A DNA stretch of 63,262 bases from Caryophanales bacterium. Lineage in GTDB: Bacteria; Bacillota; Bacilli; Bacillales; Bacillaceae_J. The notes under the pieces were generated by a model. It was given only the letters and a program-made list of their open reading frames with translations. It was not told the DNA's origin and did no database searches. Positions within the stretch are counted from its first letter, which is position 1; each line of letters begins with the position of its first letter. The stretch is from the NCBI GenBank assembly GCA_012840465.1, contig DULJ01000091.1:1-63262 (forward strand). The letters are read 5' to 3'. The translations under genes were made by a program, and so were the position numbers. Below, in pieces: positions 51,709 to 60,735 of the stretch.

Positions 51709-52533
51709 TTATTTAATTCCACTTGTCGTAAATGTATTGATAATATGTTTTTGGAATATTAAATATAATCCGAGTGGAATCGCCATTGTAATGACTGATA
51801 ATGCCATCGCAACCGTAAAATTCGTTCCACCCTCAGAACTTATATACAGTTGAAGTGCAAGAGGTAATGTAAAGTTCTCCGTTGTCTTCAAAATAAGAAC
51901 AGGCCATACGTACTCATTCCAAGCTAAAATGAAAAACCATATACTTGTTGATGTTACAGCTGGTTTCACCATTGGAAGAATATGATCCTTCATAATATAT
52001 TTCGTTGGAATATTATCAAGCTTAGCCGCTTCAATTAATGATTTAGGTATTCCTTTCATCGATTGAGTCAGCATAAAGATTCCAATGGCATCAGCCATTT
52101 GAGGAAGAATAACACCCCAAATATTATTTTGAAGTCCTAGTTCCGAAATGATTAAATAGTTTGGAATCATCGTTACCGTGAACGGTATAAAGATTGTACA
52201 AATTAACGCAAAATACGTTACATTCTTAAACTTAAATTGATAATAGACAATAGCGTATGCTGCAAGAAAGGATGTTGCTACTTTGGCAATTGTAATAACG
52301 CTCGCAGTAATTAATGTGTTTATCGTAATACCAGCAATAGGGATACTATCGAATAATCCTGTATAATTCTCTAATGTAAATTTTTCAGGAATAAGCGATA
52401 ACGTAGATGTAAAAGCTTCACTTAACTCTTTAAAGGAATTTGAAATAGCAAATACAATTGGATATATAGTCAATAGAATGAAGCTTATGAGTATGATGTG
52501 AAGGATCATGTTTTTGTAATTAGTCGTTTTCAT
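51709..52533 (-). CDS. UgpE/MalG-type ABC permease
   Basis: About 274 residues and six membrane helices, with the EAA loop in LIEAAKLDNIPTKYIMKDHILP (landmark EAAKLDN, ~173). The ATG at 52533 follows AGAAGGA by 7 bases and overlaps the UgpA-type stop by 14 bases. It is the second half of the channel. Confidence 0.88.
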   Translation of the reverse strand: MKTTNYKNMILHIILISFILLTIYPIVFAISNSFKELSEAFTSTLSLIPEKFTLENYTGLFDSIPIAGITINTLITASVITIAKVATSFLAAYAIVYYQFKFKNVTYFALICTIFIPFTVTMIPNYLIISELGLQNNIWGVILPQMADAIGIFMLTQSMKGIPKSLIEAAKLDNIPTKYIMKDHILPMVKPAVTSTSIWFFILAWNEYVWPVLILKTTENFTLPLALQLYISSEGGTNFTVAMALSVITMAIPLGLYLIFQKHIINTFTTSGIK

Positions 52534-53398
52534 AGTAAATCCTTCTTTCCACAAACAAGAATTCTAATAGTAGTAAAATGACGAAAATTAGGAGTGTAAT
52601 CATCGCAAGTGCAGCTGATTGCCCGGTTTTATATACAACAAAAGCCTCGTGATAAGCTTGATAAATCAAGTTACTGCTCCCATAATTGGGACCACCTTGT
52701 GTGATCACTTTAATCGGTGTAAATACATATTGAAGCCCTTGAACGATTGTTAAAATTAAAATGTAAAACCCTGTTGCTGAACTCATTGGCAAGACGATAT
52801 CTATAAATATTCTAAGGTTAGAAATATTGTCGAGCCTTGCTGCTTCAATAATTTCCTTTGATACACCAACAACTGACGCATATAACACGATAAAGTTATA
52901 TCCAAACACTTTCCAAGAGACAATTAAACTAAGAACGATAATGACTAATCCATCCATTTTAGACCAATTTGGGATTGAAAAACCCAACATTTCTCCAATA
53001 ATAGCAACTGGCCCGGAGATTGGATTCAAAATCCAAGTGAATAAAATTGAACCAACAACAAGTGATATGACAGAGGGGATAAAAAAACTGACTTTATAAA
53101 ATCCTTTAAATCGCTTGACCACATATCCAATAATAAAAGCAAAAATATAAGTAATGACGCAGTTAAATAGAATCAACACAACGATATAGAAAAATGTATT
53201 GAAAATCACTTTCTTCGTTGTTTCGTTCGTTAATACGTTAATGTAATTATCTAATCCGACAAACTCTTTAGTGGGTGATATCATATTCCAATCAAAAAAG
53301 CTTAAATAAAGTGTGTAAACCATTGGAATAATTGTAAAAACTACCAACAGTACCATTGCAGGTGCTAAAAATAAATATGGCTTTAGTTTTTCTAACAT
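52520..53398 (-). CDS. UgpA/MalF-type ABC permease
   Basis: A 292-residue permease with six hydrophobic segments and the EAA loop EIIEAARLDNISNLRIFIDIVLP (landmark EAARLDN, ~187). It overlaps the UgpE-type gene by 14 bases. It follows the solute-binding protein gene after a 69-base gap containing a hairpin. Confidence 0.88.
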   Translation of the reverse strand: MLEKLKPYLFLAPAMVLLVVFTIIPMVYTLYLSFFDWNMISPTKEFVGLDNYINVLTNETTKKVIFNTFFYIVVLILFNCVITYIFAFIIGYVVKRFKGFYKVSFFIPSVISLVVGSILFTWILNPISGPVAIIGEMLGFSIPNWSKMDGLVIIVLSLIVSWKVFGYNFIVLYASVVGVSKEIIEAARLDNISNLRIFIDIVLPMSSATGFYILILTIVQGLQYVFTPIKVITQGGPNYGSSNLIYQAYHEAFVVYKTGQSAALAMITLLIFVILLLLEFLFVERRIYYEND

Positions 53399-53421
53399 CT
53401 CTTACCTCTCCATTAATAAAT

Positions 53422-53458
53422 CGTCACCTACAGACCTTAAGACCGCGAGTAGGTGACG
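53422..53458 (-). repeat. Intercistronic hairpin between binding-protein and permease genes
   Basis: A perfect 10-bp stem, CGTCACCTAC (53422-53431) with GTAGGTGACG (53449-53458), loop 17 bases and no T-run. Such hairpins commonly stabilise the upstream binding-protein mRNA, so expression of UgpB-type protein exceeds that of the permeases. Confidence 0.7.
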
Positions 53459-53467
53459 TTGCTTCCT

Positions 53468-54769
53468 TTACTTTCCTAGCAATTCATTAATCTCTTTTTC
53501 AGCTGTCTTCAGTCCTTCTTCAATATCAACAGAACCGCCTAAAATCTCATCTCGAATATCTAATAGTTTTTGTTCTGCTTCTAATCCTGAATTACCAGGG
53601 AAGCTTGTCCAAGGTACAACGCCGTCCATCTGTTCAATTGCTGCATTCATCATTTCGTTTTCTTCCAAGAAAGCCTTTAAGCCATTTTCAGATTCTGCAA
53701 CATCTTTACGTGGAGGAACGTATCCTGTCCCTTTTGTCCATTCAGCCATCCCTTCAACACTATATAAATACTCCATGAATTCCCAAGCTGCTTTTTGTTC
53801 CTTATCATCTTTCGCCGTAATGGCTAACATCGCACCACCTGCTGGAAGCCTAACCTCTTTGCCTTCAAATGCTGGTGATTTAACAGTTGTTGCATCAAAC
53901 TTTGCATTATTTTGAACGTTAGAGCGTTGAGCAATAGTTGTGTACATCATGCCAACTTTACCGTCGATAAAGCTTTGGATACCTTGATCCCATCCGATGT
54001 GAAGAGATGTCTTATCATCTACAACCATCTTTTTATACATTTCATATGCTTCTATACCTTCTTTAGAAGCAAACGTTGCCTTACCATTGTCTAACATTTT
54101 TGCACCATTACTTTCTAAGATTGCTTGAGTTGCCCAGTTGTCTGCAGGTTCTTGAATATAAATTCCGTAATTACCTGTTTTCTCTTTAATTTGTTTTGCA
54201 AACTTCTCAACGTCTTGCCATGTTTTTGGACCATTCTCATCAAGGCCAGCTTCTTTTAACATATCTTTGTTAATGTAAAGTACAGGTGTACTTAAGGAGT
54301 AAGGAATACCTACTTGACTGCCTTCAGAATTCTTTGCAAGATCAATGATGTTTGGTAAGAAATGATCTTCTAAGAATGTCTTACTTTCTGGAAAGTGTTT
54401 GTCAATTACAGTCTGAGGCTCAACATATTCAAAGTTTTGTGAGAAATAATCTAAGAATGCCCAGCCAACTTGTACAACTGCCGGTGAATTTCCAGCTGCA
54501 GCTTCAGCTTGTAAATTTTGCATTAAACCTTTATACATATCTGGATTGAACTTTGCTGTAACCTCAACTGTTTCACTTTGTGCGTTAAAATCTGCAACTA
54601 ACTTCTCAACCGTCTTTCCACCTAATGTTTCAGCATTAACATGCCAATATTCGATTTTTGTCTTTTCTCCACTGCTAGCTTCTTTCTTTTTGTCTTCTTC
54701 ACCACTAGCTGGTGCACATGCTGATAAAACTAAAACCAATAGTGACATTAACAATAAAAATTTTTTCAA
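53468..54769 (-). CDS. UgpB-type solute-binding lipoprotein
   Basis: A 433-residue extracellular solute-binding protein (family 1). The lipoprotein signal MSLLVLVLSACAPAS has its lipid-modified cysteine at ~18. Motifs are IEYWHVNAET (~41), FNPDMYKGLMQNLQAEAAAG (~77) and GGAMLAITAKD (~312). It binds a sugar, sugar phosphate or glycerol-3-phosphate-like solute. It overlaps the HAD gene by 4 bases. The GlpP regulator upstream points to a glycerol-3-phosphate related ligand. Confidence 0.88.
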   Translation of the reverse strand: MKKFLLLMSLLVLVLSACAPASGEEDKKKEASSGEKTKIEYWHVNAETLGGKTVEKLVADFNAQSETVEVTAKFNPDMYKGLMQNLQAEAAAGNSPAVVQVGWAFLDYFSQNFEYVEPQTVIDKHFPESKTFLEDHFLPNIIDLAKNSEGSQVGIPYSLSTPVLYINKDMLKEAGLDENGPKTWQDVEKFAKQIKEKTGNYGIYIQEPADNWATQAILESNGAKMLDNGKATFASKEGIEAYEMYKKMVVDDKTSLHIGWDQGIQSFIDGKVGMMYTTIAQRSNVQNNAKFDATTVKSPAFEGKEVRLPAGGAMLAITAKDDKEQKAAWEFMEYLYSVEGMAEWTKGTGYVPPRKDVAESENGLKAFLEENEMMNAAIEQMDGVVPWTSFPGNSGLEAEQKLLDIRDEILGGSVDIEEGLKTAEKEINELLGK

Positions 54770-55473
54770 TGTGTTTTCCTCTTTTCATATGTAGTCATTA
54801 AAACTTCATTCAATTCTTTTAAATCCTGTACAACTTGAACGTATTGTTCATTAATCGTTTTATTGAAATGATTAATATAAATTCCTTTAATGCCAATGTC
54901 CTGGCATGGCTTAATATCGTTGATGTAATTATCACCGATAGAGATAATTTCATGGTCTGGGTACATCTTTTGGATTTCCTTAACGTACGTAGACATTCCT
55001 GTTGGCTTCTTCGCATCAAAATAATAGTGATCAAATGCATGATTTAATCCAAATAAATGAACAAATGTCGATGCGTTCTCTTCTGGTGAATTTGTCATTA
55101 ATATTTTTACGTCATCTAAGTTTTTAACTGTCTCGATATATATGTTGTTCATTTCAAGTGCAAAATCTGGTTGTATCATTTGTTCTCTTATGTTGTAAAA
55201 TGCTTCGACCTGCTTTGCTTTTTGAATCTCGTATTTACGAGATAAATACAAGATAACTTGCCATGGATCACCGAGTGAATAACTGCCGATTTGAGTATTT
55301 AAAGTGTCATTCAAATCAATTTCACTGACGCCGTCTAAGATGTCATTCAATTCTTTTTTAATCTTATCTTGAATCCAGTAGTCACTCGATAACAACTCAA
55401 TATAAGCTTCGGCAAATGCCATATCATGATACAATGTTCCGTCTAAATCAAAAATAAAAACTTTCTTTTTCAT
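54766..55473 (-). CDS. HAD-superfamily phosphatase
   Basis: A 235-residue HAD hydrolase. The nucleophile motif is FDLDGTLY (~8), motif II ILMTNSPEE (~124), a Lys in DAKKPTG (~152) and motif IV ISIGDNYINDI (~176). All catalytic motifs are present, so dephosphorylation of a small metabolite is expected. It is the first structural gene behind the GlpP-type hairpin, overlapping the binding-protein gene by 4 bases. It may process a phosphorylated product of the imported compound. Confidence 0.82.
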   Translation of the reverse strand: MKKKVFIFDLDGTLYHDMAFAEAYIELLSSDYWIQDKIKKELNDILDGVSEIDLNDTLNTQIGSYSLGDPWQVILYLSRKYEIQKAKQVEAFYNIREQMIQPDFALEMNNIYIETVKNLDDVKILMTNSPEENASTFVHLFGLNHAFDHYYFDAKKPTGMSTYVKEIQKMYPDHEIISIGDNYINDIKPCQDIGIKGIYINHFNKTINEQYVQVVQDLKELNEVLMTTYEKRKTH

Positions 55474-55523
55474 GGTGAAATTACTCCTTTGATTATTAAT
55501 AATTTTTGAATCCCTCCTTTGAA

Positions 55524-55582
55524 ATATAAAGAGACCACAAACAAAGTCAGTTCACTTTCCTCTAACTTCATTTGTGGTCTCT
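55524..55582 (-). promoter_or_regulatory. Terminator/antiterminator hairpin in the glpP-operon leader
   Basis: AGAGACCACAAA (55530-55541) pairs with TTTGTGGTCTCT (55571-55582) to give a 12-bp stem with a long loop. On the minus strand it ends in TTTATATTT. It lies between glpP and the HAD gene, where the GlpP protein, an RNA-binding antiterminator, would be expected to act when glycerol-3-phosphate is present. An inner AAAGT/ACTTT pair is also possible. Confidence 0.65.
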
Positions 55583-55658
55583 TATACCGTCTCAAATTTA
55601 CTTGTTAACTAGATTGTAACGTTCGACTGTAAATTACATATTAATCTATTGTAAATAT

Positions 55659-56207
55659 TTATTTATTTTTCCATATGTCTGAATTTGAGGTTGAAACAGC
55701 GATAGCACCATCTTTTAAGCTTCTTTCAAAAATATCTATCGTATCTACCAATCCCCCTGTTATGATTGGGATATCCGTTTTCTTTTTAATTTCTTTAATG
55801 ACATATGTTGTCGTACTTGGCATTATTTCTAGTATATCTGGCTTTAATGAAATCGCTGCTTCAATCGTATTTTTTAACATTTCACTATCAATCATAAAGG
55901 ATCTTAATATAGTTTTTAAGTTATGTTGTTTACATTTTGTTACCATATTCGTTTTTGTTGTAATGACACCATCTGGTTTAACGTACTTTGAGATGAAAGT
56001 AAGCCCGTAGGAATCTAACTTGAGCCCCTGTATCATTTCGATATGCACATAGACAGGGATGTTTTCTTTTTTAAAGACATCAACATATTCTTTTATATTT
56101 TGAACATTTCCTAATAATAGAAAGACAGAATCGATATTATCTTTATATTTAATCGCAAGATCAATTTGTTTCGGTAATTTAATTGCTGCAATAATATTTC
56201 TTTCCAT
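55659..56207 (-). CDS. glpP: Glycerol-3-phosphate-responsive antiterminator GlpP
   Basis: A 182-residue GlpP-family protein, recognised by YVHIEMIQGLKLDSYGL (~54), PDGVITTKTNMV (~78), LKTILRSFMIDSEML (~97) and IPIITGGLVDTIDIFERSL (~144). GlpP binds glycerol-3-phosphate and then the leader mRNA to prevent termination, as in the glpD and glpFK leaders of B. subtilis. Here a hairpin just downstream precedes the HAD/Ugp operon rather than glpFKD. Classic glpFKD genes are absent from the window, so this could be a second, dedicated GlpP. Confidence 0.88.
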   Translation of the reverse strand: MERNIIAAIKLPKQIDLAIKYKDNIDSVFLLLGNVQNIKEYVDVFKKENIPVYVHIEMIQGLKLDSYGLTFISKYVKPDGVITTKTNMVTKCKQHNLKTILRSFMIDSEMLKNTIEAAISLKPDILEIMPSTTTYVIKEIKKKTDIPIITGGLVDTIDIFERSLKDGAIAVSTSNSDIWKNK

Positions 56208-56982
56208 TTATGGCACATCCTTTACTCATTTTCGAAGTTATCTATTCAAATGATAATCCCATCATTAAAGTCTATAAAAATGAATTCCATAATGCATTTT
56301 TTGGAAAAGAACTCAATACAAAGACTTCCAAGGGATAAGTCTACCAAATTTTGATAATCAACACGCATAATCTTGCTTCCGTTTTTTCCACGAATATCTT
56401 TAAATTTGGAAACAAACAAAACTTAGTTTCCATTTTTCTGCAACTTTTTAAAAAGTGGATGGCTCTATTCAAAAAACATCTAAGGGACACAAAATAACGG
56501 TATTGAATTATTACTTTTTGAATAACAACGTTATGGATAACTGTAATTGCAGCTTGTATTCGGGTATTTGGGGGTTTAACGCTCTTCCAATAAAAACATC
56601 ATTGCTTTTCCCTACATACTCATAAAATGCTTCAGTTGTAGAAATTTGTCGTTTATTCTACTTATATTATATTGCCTCAACAACGGTTCGAATAATAAGT
56701 ATTTGTAAACTTCATGTAAACAATGTGAATTTCAGCAAATCCTTGACAAACATCTAACGATCTATTATTTTATTGACATAAATTCAATATTCCTTTTAAG
56801 GGGAGTAGCTTTTACAGCAAAGTTGTGAGGATAATAAATATCTTTGGTGAAGTTATAGATATAGAGAAGAAGAAAATGGCCATTAGGCGAGTCATCTTAA
56901 TCTATAAGGATTTCTAAGAACCCTTGTCTTGGATGCTATTAGCTATTATCTTTTTGGTGAATCTTTAAAAGCTCAAGAAATT
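56208..56982. other. Gene-poor region with possible promoter and a short open frame
   Basis: No convincing gene in ~775 bases. On the plus strand, TTGACA (56743-56748), 17 bases and TATTTT (56766-56771) look like a sigmaA promoter. It is followed by GGGGAG and a 30-codon frame (56825-56917, GTG start, basic C-terminus IRRVILIYKDF). The frame may be a remnant of a larger gene. Upstream sequence is AT-rich without recognisable motifs. Confidence 0.3.
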
Positions 56983-57138
56983 TCAACACAGCACATCACC
57001 ACCAAACCCAGCAATGATGGAAAGGAAGATAACCTTTTTTGTTTTTCGGGGCATTACAAGCTTGCCCTCATTTCTAATATGTCCTGCTACACCGACTAGT
57101 CCACCAATCAAAACAGCGAAGATAATGTTCATTAACAT
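56983..57138 (-). pseudogene. Truncated DUF4257 gene
   Basis: A 51-codon frame with GGLVGVAGHIRNEGKL (residues ~12-27) and SIIAGFGGD near the end matches the start of DUF4257, a small Bacillales membrane protein of ~80-100 residues. It stops at a TGA after GGDVLC, where the family normally continues with a second hydrophobic segment. Truncated. Confidence 0.6.
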
Positions 57139-57220
57139 TTGTACTTCACACTCCCAAAGTTGAGATTTTGGTTAAGCGACCTTAGTTTGATTCATGGTGT
57201 ATTACCAGTATATGGGGTTA

Positions 57221-57250
57221 TTACAGATTTCCCGTTTGGAAAATCTGTAA
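57221..57250. repeat. Inverted repeat after the membrane-protein gene
   Basis: TTACAGATTT (57221-57230) and AAATCTGTAA (57241-57250) are a perfect 10-bp stem with a 10-base loop, 9 bases past the membrane-protein stop. No T-run follows. Confidence 0.5.
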
Positions 57251-57259
57251 GATAGAAAC

Positions 57260-57904
57260 CTATAACATCCCCCAAAATAAATTGATTTGAGCAGTAAGGA
57301 AGTAAAGAAACAATCCTATAGCAATCAGCCTAATTGTTTGTTTTGGGGACTGATATAAAACAAAAATCATAGCTATCCAGATTAACAATTCTAAAATGTT
57401 TCTAATATCAAAATACCAAAACCCAAATACAAAAGCCTGTCTTGAAATAAACATAAATATTATAGATGAAATGGAAATAGCAAGGATACCTTCTCCTTTT
57501 GCATACCAACATATAAAAGCCAAAAGGGGTGAAATGATAGTCATAATTATCCAAACCATCATATATGATTTAGGAAAAAAGCCTGCTATCATAATAGTAT
57601 AAAGATAATAACTGCCTACCATACCTGCAAAAAACAAAAAAACATTTATGGCAGACCTAACGGGTGATTTACTATATACAGATATTAGCACCCCAAAGAA
57701 AAGCCAAACTCCCATACGAGAAAGAAAATTTCTTAAATCCAACACTTCAAGAAAATACGGTAATAAATTACTGGCAGTGCTATCAAGCACCTTGGAGATT
57801 ATACCCAAAGTAACCCCTGTGACAAATATTAAAGTCGAATATAAGACTTTTTTTGACAGCGATATATTTTTTGGTCTTCGGATTTCATTCAAAAGTTCTT
57901 TCAT
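57260..57904 (-). CDS. Polytopic membrane protein of unknown function
   Basis: A 214-residue, very hydrophobic protein with about six or seven membrane segments (near 22-40, 60-80, 84-108, 115-133, 142-158, 168-184, 190-208). The N-terminus is short and basic (MKELLNEIRRPKN). No family is recognised. A GGGAGG ribosome site stands 7 bases before the ATG. It is monocistronic and sits in accessory sequence. Confidence 0.65.
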   Translation of the reverse strand: MKELLNEIRRPKNISLSKKVLYSTLIFVTGVTLGIISKVLDSTASNLLPYFLEVLDLRNFLSRMGVWLFFGVLISVYSKSPVRSAINVFLFFAGMVGSYYLYTIMIAGFFPKSYMMVWIIMTIISPLLAFICWYAKGEGILAISISSIIFMFISRQAFVFGFWYFDIRNILELLIWIAMIFVLYQSPKQTIRLIAIGLFLYFLTAQINLFWGML

Positions 57905-58040
57905 TTACTCCCTCCCAAAGCTTTTCTTTATCAATTAGAAACATCAAACAATAGACTTCTAACCTCGGTTATTCGGCGGTAAATGTCACCGCAGTCAACT
58001 CAACCTACCTAAACCCTAACTCTTTTTTTGTCCCCAAAAA

Positions 58041-58083
58041 TATACCCTTGATATGTTCTCATGAACGCATATTAAGGGTTTAA
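58041..58083 (-). terminator. Intrinsic terminator after the MocR gene
   Basis: ACCCTTAATATG pairs with CATATCAAGGGT (minus strand, one mismatch; arms 58068-58079 and 58044-58055) and is followed by ATATTTTT. Confidence 0.65.
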
Positions 58084-58116
58084 GCCGAGTGGGCAGATTT
58101 ACTTACAGAGATGATC

Positions 58117-59547
58117 CTATAAGATCAACTCCGCAAGACGATGAATCCCCTGCTCAATCGATGCTTCATCTACTTTTGCAAACCCCAACACCCACCCCTT
58201 TCGTTTACTTTCCAAACAATATGGCCCAAGGGGGTACACACGTATTCCCTTTTGAAGAGCTAACTTTGTCGCGGTTTCTTCGTCGTATGACTCTTCAGCT
58301 TCAAGTAACATATGCAATCCCGTTTCTACTCCACTTAATGTGAAGCGCTCCCCTAAACCGCTAGCGATAATAGCCTTTGTCATAGCTTCGTGTCTTCGTC
58401 GGTACACATTTCTGACTCTTCTCATATGGCGCATGAAATGCCCATTCTTGATGAAATGGGTTAGTGTTAGCTGATCCATAATCGGAAGATGACGGTAAGT
58501 CAGCTCCTGTACTTTGGCTAGTTGAGCAATTGCCTCGACAGATCCAACGATTGCCGAAATACGAATGCCTGGAGCAATCATTTTAGAAAAACTCATGAGG
58601 TACAAGGTATTATTAGATTCCTGGCTAAAAAGTGTTGGAAGCGGCTCCCCACGATATCGGAATTCACTATCATAATCGTCCTCAATGATCCAAGATTGTT
58701 CTTGAACTGCCTTATGTAGCAATTGTTGCCTGCGCGGCTCCGACATAACGACCCCGACTGCGCATTGGTGCGAAGGGGTCACAAATGTCAGTTTGGATTG
58801 TGGGTGAATACGCTCAACCACAAGACCATACTCGTCAACGGGAACAGATACCACATTCATACGCCGATATTTCATCGCCATCCAGGATGCTGGAAAACCA
58901 GGATCTTCTACAGAGACAGTGTCCCCATCAGATAAAAGCGCTTGTGCAATTAAGTCAATGCTGTGCTGAGCTCCTGAGGTCAACAGAATCTGATTTGTTT
59001 GGATATGGATACCTCGTTCAAGTGATAAATAACGCTGAATTTGCTCACGTAATGGTGTAAAACCATAAGGATTACCATAAGCCCAGCTTGATAAATCCAT
59101 TGTAGCGGATGCGTGGAGAAACGATTGCCGCCAGTTCTTTTGAAATTGGTCATCCAAATAGGGTTCATGGGGACTAAAATCAATATCCACTTCTCGCTGT
59201 TCTTTGCCTCTGAACCAATCATGTAATTGATCGACCGCCGAGTTCAACAAGGGAAGTGAGGGGGGGATGGGTCCGTCTGTTATTATTTCCTTCGTTGAAG
59301 CAGTGACTTGATTCCATTTACTAACTCGCGTTCCTCCTCGGCGAGACGTAACCGTATAGCCTCGACTCAGCAATTCCTCATAGACGATCTGTATAGTTGA
59401 GCGAGAGACACCTATCATGTGAGCGAGTTCACGGGAAGGAATCAACAATTCTCCTGGGGGCCAGATTCCACTAGTAATATTATGAATCGCTTGATCAAGC
59501 AATTGCTGCCAGATCGGTCTCTTATCATTACGAATGACCTTCATCAT
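58117..59547 (-). CDS. MocR/PdxR-type GntR regulator with aminotransferase domain
   Basis: About 476 residues: an N-terminal GntR winged helix (WQQLLDQAIHNI, SRELAHMIGVSRSTIQIVYEEL, ~9-65), a linker, and a fold-type I aminotransferase-like domain (~110-470) with the PLP-lysine region MSFSKMIAPGIR (~330). Such MocR proteins use pyridoxal phosphate as effector. The ATG at 59547 follows GGAGGTG by 6 bases. It is divergent from a Nim-type flavin oxidase of the pyridoxamine oxidase fold, a typical target of this regulator class. Confidence 0.87.
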   Translation of the reverse strand: MMKVIRNDKRPIWQQLLDQAIHNITSGIWPPGELLIPSRELAHMIGVSRSTIQIVYEELLSRGYTVTSRRGGTRVSKWNQVTASTKEIITDGPIPPSLPLLNSAVDQLHDWFRGKEQREVDIDFSPHEPYLDDQFQKNWRQSFLHASATMDLSSWAYGNPYGFTPLREQIQRYLSLERGIHIQTNQILLTSGAQHSIDLIAQALLSDGDTVSVEDPGFPASWMAMKYRRMNVVSVPVDEYGLVVERIHPQSKLTFVTPSHQCAVGVVMSEPRRQQLLHKAVQEQSWIIEDDYDSEFRYRGEPLPTLFSQESNNTLYLMSFSKMIAPGIRISAIVGSVEAIAQLAKVQELTYRHLPIMDQLTLTHFIKNGHFMRHMRRVRNVYRRRHEAMTKAIIASGLGERFTLSGVETGLHMLLEAEESYDEETATKLALQKGIRVYPLGPYCLESKRKGWVLGFAKVDEASIEQGIHRLAELIL

Positions 59548-59765
59548 CGTACACACCTCCAAATAGAAGCTCCAACTCCAAAATACCAATTATGGATTGT
59601 TCATAACTGTAATGTTTGGATGTTTTAACACACTCCATTTATTGATATACTACCGTAATAACGCTGGTATTTGCAATCCAGTCGTTGCTACACTCTAGAA
59701 GATTATCGAAGTTAAGACAACTGGAGTGGGATGAATATCTTATGAGTAAAAGGAGAGATTTTGAA

Positions 59766-60314
59766 ATGGATTCGGTTCGTTATAAGATTAGGGAATGCAA
59801 GGATCATGAGAAAATCGAAAGTTTCCTTCACCAAGCGAGAATCGGGTATCTTGGGTTGGTTGATGGGAATCTGCCCTATGTAGTACCGCTTAATTATGTA
59901 TGGACTGAGGGGACGCTCTATTTTCACGGAGCTTGGGATGGAAGACGTAATCAGGTCATGAGTGAAAATCCAGAAGTATGTTTTACGGTATGTGAGGAAT
60001 ACGGAACCATTACGGATCCGGTACCTGCCAAAACGGATACGGCTTATATGAGCGTAATGATATTTGGACAAGCAGAGCCGATCACAGATTTGGATGAAGC
60101 CACCCATGTACTTCAGAAAATGATTAATAAATATGTACCAAGCTATTATAACCGCCCCTTGCCCAAGCAACATGTGGAAAAGTATAGGTCGGCTGTATTC
60201 GGCGGACCGGTTCAAGTTTACCGGGTAATTCCGCACCATGTAACGGCAAAAGAGAGTCCTATTGAAACAGAAAAAATGTATAGAACGGGCATGAATGTCG
60301 GACGCGAAATTTAA
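59766..60314 (+). CDS. Nim-like pyridoxamine 5'-phosphate oxidase-family protein
   Basis: A 182-residue split-barrel flavin-binding protein resembling NimA/pyridoxamine phosphate oxidase. Residues IGYLGLVDGNLPYVVPLNYVW (landmarks GYLGLVDG and YVVPLNYVW, ~27-47) and LYFHGAWDGRRNQV (~51-64) are characteristic. The ATG at 59766 is chosen because AAGGAG lies 8-10 bases upstream; the open frame extends further without an RBS. It is divergent from the MocR gene and is probably controlled by it. The substrate is unknown; vitamin B6 salvage or nitroreductive detoxification are options. Confidence 0.83.
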   Translation: MDSVRYKIRECKDHEKIESFLHQARIGYLGLVDGNLPYVVPLNYVWTEGTLYFHGAWDGRRNQVMSENPEVCFTVCEEYGTITDPVPAKTDTAYMSVMIFGQAEPITDLDEATHVLQKMINKYVPSYYNRPLPKQHVEKYRSAVFGGPVQVYRVIPHHVTAKESPIETEKMYRTGMNVGREI

Positions 60315-60407
60315 CGACAAGATACCGTTACGACTGTGCTCCAATCGGATGATATGGCGACCACAGGTGCATAGGTAAGAAGTACGTGGCAATTACTTAT
60401 ATGTAAA

Positions 60408-60456
60408 TTAATGAAAGAAAGTCATCAGGTATTCACTGATGACTTTCTTTCATTAA
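60408..60456. terminator. Bidirectional terminator with perfect 21-bp stem
   Basis: Arms 60408-60428 and 60436-60456 are exact complements with a 7-base loop; A- and T-rich ends flank both sides. It ends the Nim-like transcript and marks the border to the restriction locus. Confidence 0.8.
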
Positions 60457-60529
60457 TAACAATTATAATCGAACTCTTATCTGGGGTCTGTAAACTATAG
60501 TTCGCATCGACAATACTGTCACATCTCAG

Positions 60530-60705
60530 TTATTCTTTTAGCACCATCAATACCGCGCACTCCAAGTGTGACGTTGCTTCAATAAGGGTAGATAGACAAC
60601 GAGGATTATTATGTGCTTCTTCGCCACTAAAGGCATCAATATTTTCATAGATTGATAGATTTACTTTTTTGCTTAAATCATTACTAGTGGTGAAGAGCCT
60701 TTTTT
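60530..60705 (-). pseudogene. C-terminal gene remnant (unassigned)
   Basis: On the minus strand a 57-codon open frame without a plausible start reads protein-like sequence (landmarks KKVNLSIYENIDAF, RCLSTLIEATSHLE, ending VLMVLKE) and closes at 60530. I do not recognise the family. It looks like the tail of a disrupted gene. It accounts for most of the 421-base gap before hsdS. Confidence 0.35.
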
Positions 60706-60735
60706 AACTGTTATACCGTGTTTTAAAATATATTT

